Shown here: positions 59,955 to 64,000 of the stretch, piece by piece
How the letters are laid out: each line of letters starts with the position of its first letter
Position numbering within the stretch: position 1 is the first letter of the stretch
Assembly: GCA_938009235.1 (NCBI GenBank)
Contig: CALLIK010000004.1
Coordinates: 491,725-555,724, forward strand
Direction: 5' to 3'
Source: an uncultured Caulobacterales bacterium
GTDB lineage: Bacteria; Pseudomonadota; Alphaproteobacteria; Caulobacterales; Maricaulaceae
Length of the DNA stretch: 64,000 bases
Program-made: the position numbers and the translations under genes
Notes under the pieces: model-generated
Seen by the model: only the letters and a program-made list of their open reading frames with translations
Told to the model about the DNA's origin: nothing
Databases searched by the model: none

Positions 59955-60075
59955 TCGCGTATTCTGGTACGGAACAAAATATTAAAGCACTCGCAAAAGT
60001 GTTTAGGTTTGAAACCTTGATTATGCAAAAGCCCCCCCCATTTGCAAAATGACCCAAGAGACAACGGAGATCGAC

Positions 60076-60402
60076 ATGTCTGCTAAAGAAAAAATTCAAA
60101 AAACAGTCAATGAGAATGATGTTGTCCTTTACATGAAAGGCACGCCAGTCTTTCCACAATGTGGATTTTCATCAACAGTTGTACAAGTTTTTGACTACTT
60201 AGGTGTCAATTATGCCAGCGTGAACGTGCTTGAAGACATGGAAATCCGTCAGGGCATCAAAGACGTAAATAATTGGCCAACCATTCCTCAGGTCTTCGTT
60301 AAAGGCGAGTTTATTGGAGGTTGCGATATTGTTCGTGAAATGTTTGAGAATGGTGAGCTTAAAGCTCTTCTCGAAGAAAACAGCATCAAGGTATCAACTT
60401 AA
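60076..60402 (+). CDS. grxD: Monothiol glutaredoxin (Grx4/GrxD type)
   Basis: 108 residues from ATG 60076 with GGAG upstream (a further ATG at 60049 is less likely). CGFS active site in FPQCGFSSTVVQVFDYLGVN, plus NWPTIPQVFVKGEFIGGCDI. Carries and transfers [2Fe-2S] clusters, together with BolA. Confidence 0.95.
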   Translation: MSAKEKIQKTVNENDVVLYMKGTPVFPQCGFSSTVVQVFDYLGVNYASVNVLEDMEIRQGIKDVNNWPTIPQVFVKGEFIGGCDIVREMFENGELKALLEENSIKVST

Positions 60403-60448
60403 TCAAATATTAACAACAATGGTTAGGGTAAAAAAAAACAATATTTGA
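60403..60448. repeat. 9-bp inverted repeat after grxD
   Basis: TCAAATATT (60403-60411) and AATATTTGA (60440-60448), 28-nt spacer with an A-run. It may be a weak terminator for the grxD transcript or an operator for the downstream gene. Confidence 0.4.
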
Positions 60449-60491
60449 TAGTACGTTGGTATATAAGAACCTCCACCTGTGAAACCTGTTT

Positions 60492-61073
60492 ATGGCCTTA
60501 AGTCGACTGAGTGTAAAACAACACCGATCAAATTCGAACTTGGCTAGAGGTCACTTTGGCACTCAAAGTAAATCTAAAATAGGTTATGCACGTGCCGTGT
60601 TTACAGCTTGTTCCATATTAATTGGGGCGGTCATGTATTACATAGCCCTGCATTATGTCCCTGCCCTTTCCAACCCAAGGGACGTTCTAAAGTTCGCAAC
60701 TGAGTCAAAGTCATTGCCTCCAAAACAGGCCGAATTTGATTTTGAAGAATCTAGACCTATGGGAAATAGGTTAAACGTATTCTATAAATTATTCACACTT
60801 GATCGTGCATATATGCGTGCAGGAGAAACGATTGAAATCAGATACGACCTTCCTGAACAGACAACCGTAAATCTTGATATTTTGCAGTGCCGTAGGGTTT
60901 GGGCAATCGAAATTTTTAAATGCACACCCTTGAACCAATTTGGTACTAAAAAGGGGCCTGGAAGAGGAATGGCTGAGTTCAAACTAGATACAGGCGGGTT
61001 TTATCACTTCAGACATGAAGTTAGTAATTTAAAAGCGGGCGATTCCTACCACCTACTTTGGCAACGTGGCTAA
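60492..61073 (+). CDS. Membrane-anchored periplasmic protein, unknown
   Basis: 193 residues: polar N-terminus of ~30, one hydrophobic helix at about 36-56 (VFTACSILIGAVMYYIALHY), then a periplasmic domain. RAYMRAGETIEIRYDLPEQT, LQCRRVWAIEIFKC and GGFYHFRHEVSNLKAGDSYH suggest a beta-sandwich. No known family. A decayed copy of its C-terminal half lies just downstream (61216-61459). Confidence 0.72.
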   Translation: MALSRLSVKQHRSNSNLARGHFGTQSKSKIGYARAVFTACSILIGAVMYYIALHYVPALSNPRDVLKFATESKSLPPKQAEFDFEESRPMGNRLNVFYKLFTLDRAYMRAGETIEIRYDLPEQTTVNLDILQCRRVWAIEIFKCTPLNQFGTKKGPGRGMAEFKLDTGGFYHFRHEVSNLKAGDSYHLLWQRG

Positions 61074-61215
61074 GCTACAGTCACACAATAAATGAAATTG
61101 AACTCTAATAATAATCTCACTTTATTAGATGTATATAACAAGACTATTGCAATTAGGGCTTTAGCGTTGAGCTCTTGAACAACAGAGAGACCAGTGGGGT
61201 TAAGTAGAAGCAGAT

Positions 61216-61459
61216 GTGCCTTTTACGTACCATTTTCACAGCAGCATGATTCACTTTAAAATCCTCCAATGCCGTCCCTCTTGTATTATTAAAATACTCA
61301 ACTGCCGTATTTCAGAAAATTCAACACACGAACAAAAACCGAAGCGGTTTAGAAACCTTCTTCTTGCAGCAAGGCGGATTTTATCATTTCCGACAAAAAG
61401 TATCAGGTATCACTAATGGTGAGCCTCATCACTTTAGATCGAACGCTTTGTTAAGCTAA
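61216..61459 (+). pseudogene. Decayed duplicate of the gene at 60492
   Basis: In one frame the DNA reads ...FKILQCRPSCIIKILNCR, matching LDILQCRRVWAIEIFKC of the intact gene. After a +1 shift (around 61345) a second frame gives FFLQQGGFYHFRQKVSGITN then GEPHHF up to TAA at 61457-61459, matching LDTGGFYHFRHEVSNLKAGDSYH. The anchor and first half are missing. A tandem duplication followed by decay explains this. Confidence 0.72.
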
Positions 61460-61460
61460 T

Positions 61461-61492
61461 AAAAAACCCGCCTCGGCAAGCCGGGCGGGTTT
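61461..61492 (-). terminator. Rho-independent terminator of rpsD
   Basis: Minus strand AACCCGCC-cggcttgccga-GGCGGGTT followed by TTTT; strong GC stem plus T-run 25 nt after the rpsD stop. Confidence 0.9.
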
Positions 61493-61516
61493 CCAAAATC
61501 GGTATAGTAGAGCTCT

Positions 61517-62134
61517 CTAACGAGAGTAGAATTCCACTGTAAGGTTTGGCTCCATTTGAACCGGATAAGGCACTTCGTCGTATGACGGTGTACGAGCGAA
61601 TGTCGCCTGCATAGCCTTTGGATCAACAGAAATATAATCTGGTGTTTCGCGTTCTGAAGACTCAAGAGCTTCAAGAACAAGAGCCATTGTGCGTGACTTT
61701 TCACGAACTTCAATAACGTCACCTTCTTTACAGCGATATGAAGGGATATTCACCTTGATACCATTAACAAGAATATGGCCGTGATTGACGAACTGACGCG
61801 CAGCAAAAACAGTTGGTACAAATTTGGAACGATAAACAACCGCATCCAAACGACGCTCTAGCAAACCAATTAGGTTCTCAGATGCATCGCCCTTCATACG
61901 TGTAGCTTGGTCGTATGTTTTACGGAACTGTTTCTCTGTGATGTTGCCGTAGTAGCCTTTAAGCTTCTGCTTCGCGCGCAACTGTGTACCGAAATCGCTG
62001 AGTTTACCGCGACGGTTTTGGCCATGTTGTCCTGGAGGATATGCACGCTTGTTGACTGGTGACTTTGGACGGCCCCAGATATTCTCGCCCATACGGCGAT
62101 CAATCTTATACTTAGCTGAATGACGCTTAGACAT
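61517..62134 (-). CDS. rpsD: 30S ribosomal protein S4
   Basis: 205 residues. [60 protein letters not shown], and the S4 RNA-binding domain [20 protein letters not shown]. Primary 16S rRNA-binding protein that starts assembly of the small-subunit body. Monocistronic with its own terminator. Confidence 0.98.
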   Translation of the reverse strand: MSKRHSAKYKIDRRMGENIWGRPKSPVNKRAYPPGQHGQNRRGKLSDFGTQLRAKQKLKGYYGNITEKQFRKTYDQATRMKGDASENLIGLLERRLDAVVYRSKFVPTVFAARQFVNHGHILVNGIKVNIPSYRCKEGDVIEVREKSRTMALVLEALESSERETPDYISVDPKAMQATFARTPSYDEVPYPVQMEPNLTVEFYSR

Positions 62135-62295
62135 GTGCGTCCTTTCTAATTTGACGTGGCCCGGCTCACCTCACCTATGAGGTAGCGATCTCGACGGCGG
62201 CACCACACCTTCCCGTAATGGCGGCTAGATAGCGGATTGAGCCTGCAAGTCAAGCCATCCTTCAGGCCACCGATTTCAGTTGGCAGACCCATGGA

Positions 62296-63237
62296 ATGGT
62301 GACATGGGCGCATATGGCAAATGTACACCAACAGACCGACTCAAGCGACGGAAACGCAGGACTTATCTCTGGTTTTGCCGCCTATGCTATGTGGGGCCTA
62401 TTTCCAATCTATTTTGTCGCGATGCGGCATGTCCCGGCCCTTGAATTACTGGCCTATCGTATTGTGTGGTCCTTACCATTTGGCCTGCTCATTCTTTTGT
62501 TCCGCAAGCAAATCAGAGACACGCTTCGCTCGCTCGCCAAACCTAAAACGGTGATCTTGCTCGCGATAGCTGCGGTCGCGCTTGCTGCGAACTGGGGCGT
62601 CTATATTTGGGCCATTCAACAAGAACAAATCTTCCAAGGCAGCCTTGGTTATTACATCAATCCGCTTCTTTATGTTCTGGTCGCCGTTGTGTTCTTCAAG
62701 GAGAAGCTCACGCCTCTGCAAGGCCTCGCGATTGCCTTTGCCTGTATTGGCGTTGCTATTCTGACCCTCAAAGGCGGAGTCTTCCCTGGCATTTCCTTGA
62801 TACTCGCCATGACCTTCACAACCTATGGCGTCCTGCGCAAACAAATCGACGTTGGCGCTATGCCCGGATTATTTATCGAAGTCCTCGTTCTCATTCTACC
62901 CGCAGCCGCGGTGCTTTGGTTTATCGCTTCAAACGACAACCTCTCTTGGGGGGCTTATGGGCCTAAAACTGACCTGCTGATAGTCTTGGCAGGTCCGCTG
63001 ACCATTTTGCCGTTACTGGCTTTCACCTTCGCGGCGCGGCGCATTCGGCTCTCAATACTTGGCATTTTACAATATATCGGCCCAACAATGCAATTCGGGT
63101 GCGCGCTATATTTCGGTGAAGCCTTCACAGCGGCTCACGCGTGGTGCTTCGGCTTTATTTGGGTAGGTGTGGCGATATTCGCCTTCGACGCTGTCAGGAA
63201 AAGCCGCAGGCCCGTTAAGGCTGCTTCCCTGACATAA
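62296..63237 (+). CDS. rarD: EamA-family permease, RarD type
   Basis: 313 residues with ten predicted membrane helices. AAYAMWGLFPIYFVAMRHVP, LLAYRIVWSLPFGLLILLF, LGYYINPLLYVLVAVVFFKE and LQYIGPTMQF are the RarD pattern. Members are drug/metabolite exporters; substrate not known. Start uncertain: ATG 62296 or 62314, neither with a strong ribosome-binding site. The 3' end overlaps the convergent gene by 23 nt. Confidence 0.88.
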   Translation: MVTWAHMANVHQQTDSSDGNAGLISGFAAYAMWGLFPIYFVAMRHVPALELLAYRIVWSLPFGLLILLFRKQIRDTLRSLAKPKTVILLAIAAVALAANWGVYIWAIQQEQIFQGSLGYYINPLLYVLVAVVFFKEKLTPLQGLAIAFACIGVAILTLKGGVFPGISLILAMTFTTYGVLRKQIDVGAMPGLFIEVLVLILPAAAVLWFIASNDNLSWGAYGPKTDLLIVLAGPLTILPLLAFTFAARRIRLSILGILQYIGPTMQFGCALYFGEAFTAAHAWCFGFIWVGVAIFAFDAVRKSRRPVKAASLT

Positions 63238-63508
63238 AGTCACCAAACAGAGCGCCGCCCGGGCTTCCGATGAATACGCCAAGTAGGTAAATCGCAAATA
63301 AGATCAACAGCTGCCCCAGAAACAAATATACGCCGTCCATTAACATATTTTGATCGGGAGCTTGAGGCGTGCCTTTAAGTAGCTTTCGCCGCGCAGAGGC
63401 AAAGATCAACGTCGACAACAACGCAATGATAAAGACGAACCAAACGCGGATACCGAAATAGCCCGCAACACCGCCAAGTAAAAGTAATAGATATCCAATA
63501 TATTTCAT
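63215..63508 (-). CDS. Small membrane protein, unknown
   Basis: 97 residues: two N-terminal hydrophobic helices (about 3-20 and 22-40), a basic loop ARRKLLKGTPQAPDQN, and a third helix (LFLGQLLILFAIYLLGVFIG) with a polar tail. Convergent with rarD. Family not recognised. Confidence 0.65.
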   Translation of the reverse strand: MKYIGYLLLLLGGVAGYFGIRVWFVFIIALLSTLIFASARRKLLKGTPQAPDQNMLMDGVYLFLGQLLILFAIYLLGVFIGSPGGALFGDFMSGKQP

Positions 63509-63829
63509 ACTCCGCTCCCTGACTGAAATGCGCTTAAGAGTAAAGCGCCCACGCGGCTTCGTATGCAGCCCATCTGGGGGTCTACCGATTACTATTTTTA
63601 AAGCAGGACAGCCCGCGTGGTTGATACTCGCGACGGAGTACCGAAATAAAAAAGTTATGTTTTACGCGAAGATCGACCACGCGGCTGTGACGTTTTACGC
63701 AAAGGCCTCATAATTGGCTCCCGCTACACCACTTATGCCGTCATGCTTTTTTGGCATGTCGAACACAGCAGTTCATGCGGTCAGGCTCCAATGCGTAAGA
63801 TAACGAGCGAAGTTGTCACACCAGTCTCG
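63509..63829. other. Intergenic, no gene recognised
   Basis: Between the small membrane gene and the candidate RNA copy B. Contains the small hairpin CATGC-TTTTTT-GCATG near 63748, but no convincing gene. Confidence 0.5.
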
Positions 63830-63970
63830 TTTCACACACAGCCTTCCGAACCAGTAAGTGACGTCTCACCTGTCCAATGTCCGAAAGAACGCTCTTAGAA
63901 TGACACAGGTTTTCATACCGTGGACGCATCTCTTGAAATTTTATCTAGTGAATTGAAAACGCAAGAGAGT
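63830..63970 (-). ncRNA. Candidate structured RNA, copy B (paralogue of 1797-1995)
   Basis: On the minus strand, 63970 down to 63868 aligns gap-free with 1797-1899 (77 of 103 identical by hand count). It then has GTGA-GACG-TCAC as a short hairpin where copy A has GGT-AGGAGCTC-ACC, lacks the 27-nt hairpin of copy A, and rejoins at CTGGTTCG. The conserved 5' block may be promoter, the conserved core the transcript. Ends are approximate. Confidence 0.45.
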
Positions 63971-64000
63971 TCAAATCTAAAAACAGGGATCATTCTATTT

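Noticed and set aside
1..64000. CRISPR array or restriction system
   Set aside because: No regularly spaced direct repeats, no cas genes, and the methyltransferases have no endonuclease partner.

Overview
The window is chromosomal DNA of an alphaproteobacterium, most likely of the stalked or budding marine Caulobacterales/Maricaulales (Hyphomonadaceae-like) group. The support is a set of small alphaproteobacterial family genes (DUF3126, the DUF1476 F1-ATPase inhibitor, the purC-purS-purQ-purL-bolA-grxD order) and a GapR-family gene. I cannot name a genus from sequence alone. A complete Mu-like transposable prophage splits the host region in two.

Left host part (1-11536): a truncated Tat/lipoprotein-type SDR oxidoreductase; a small lipoprotein set among hairpin repeats and a candidate structured RNA; DUF167 and aspartate-semialdehyde dehydrogenase; tandem secreted paralogues; a patatin-like phospholipase; membrane and GYF_2 proteins; gamma-carbonic anhydrase, DUF3126 and serine acetyltransferase (cysE); queF; an alpha/beta hydrolase; and tRNA-Leu(TAA).

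Prophage (11537-48613, 37,077 bp): the ends can be placed exactly. They carry imperfect terminal inverted repeats starting TGTA, repeated transposase-site-like 30-mers, and a 5-bp target duplication CAAAC. The insertion hit the stop codon of the host cinA-like gene, which now ends in five phage-encoded residues. Left to right: a lysogeny module (LexA-type repressor and a small membrane protein), a palindromic operator/promoter, Ner, MuA and MuB transposition proteins, early genes (Gam, GapR-like, two adenine methyltransferases, gp16), a Mor-like activator, a lysis cassette (GH24 endolysin with membrane tail, overlapping Rz/Rz1), a Mu-type head module (gp27, gp28 terminase, gp29 portal, MuF with a C-terminal nuclease-like domain, protease with nested scaffold, gpT capsid, gp36, gpG, gp37), then a P2-type contractile tail module (V, W, J, I, H, sheath, tube, E/E' with a -1 frameshift, tape measure, U, X, D), a nuclease-like gene and terminal fibre-like genes. 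A 29-bp near-identical element precedes both the lysis/head operon and the protease/capsid operon and is a candidate activator-dependent promoter.

Right host part (48614-64000): cinA-like gene, methionine aminopeptidase, radC, an MFS transporter, purB, two thioredoxin-fold secreted paralogues, the DUF1476 inhibitor, purC-S-Q-L, bolA, monothiol glutaredoxin, a membrane-anchored protein with a decayed duplicate, rpsD, RarD-type permease, a small membrane protein, and an inverted second copy of the candidate RNA seen near position 1800.
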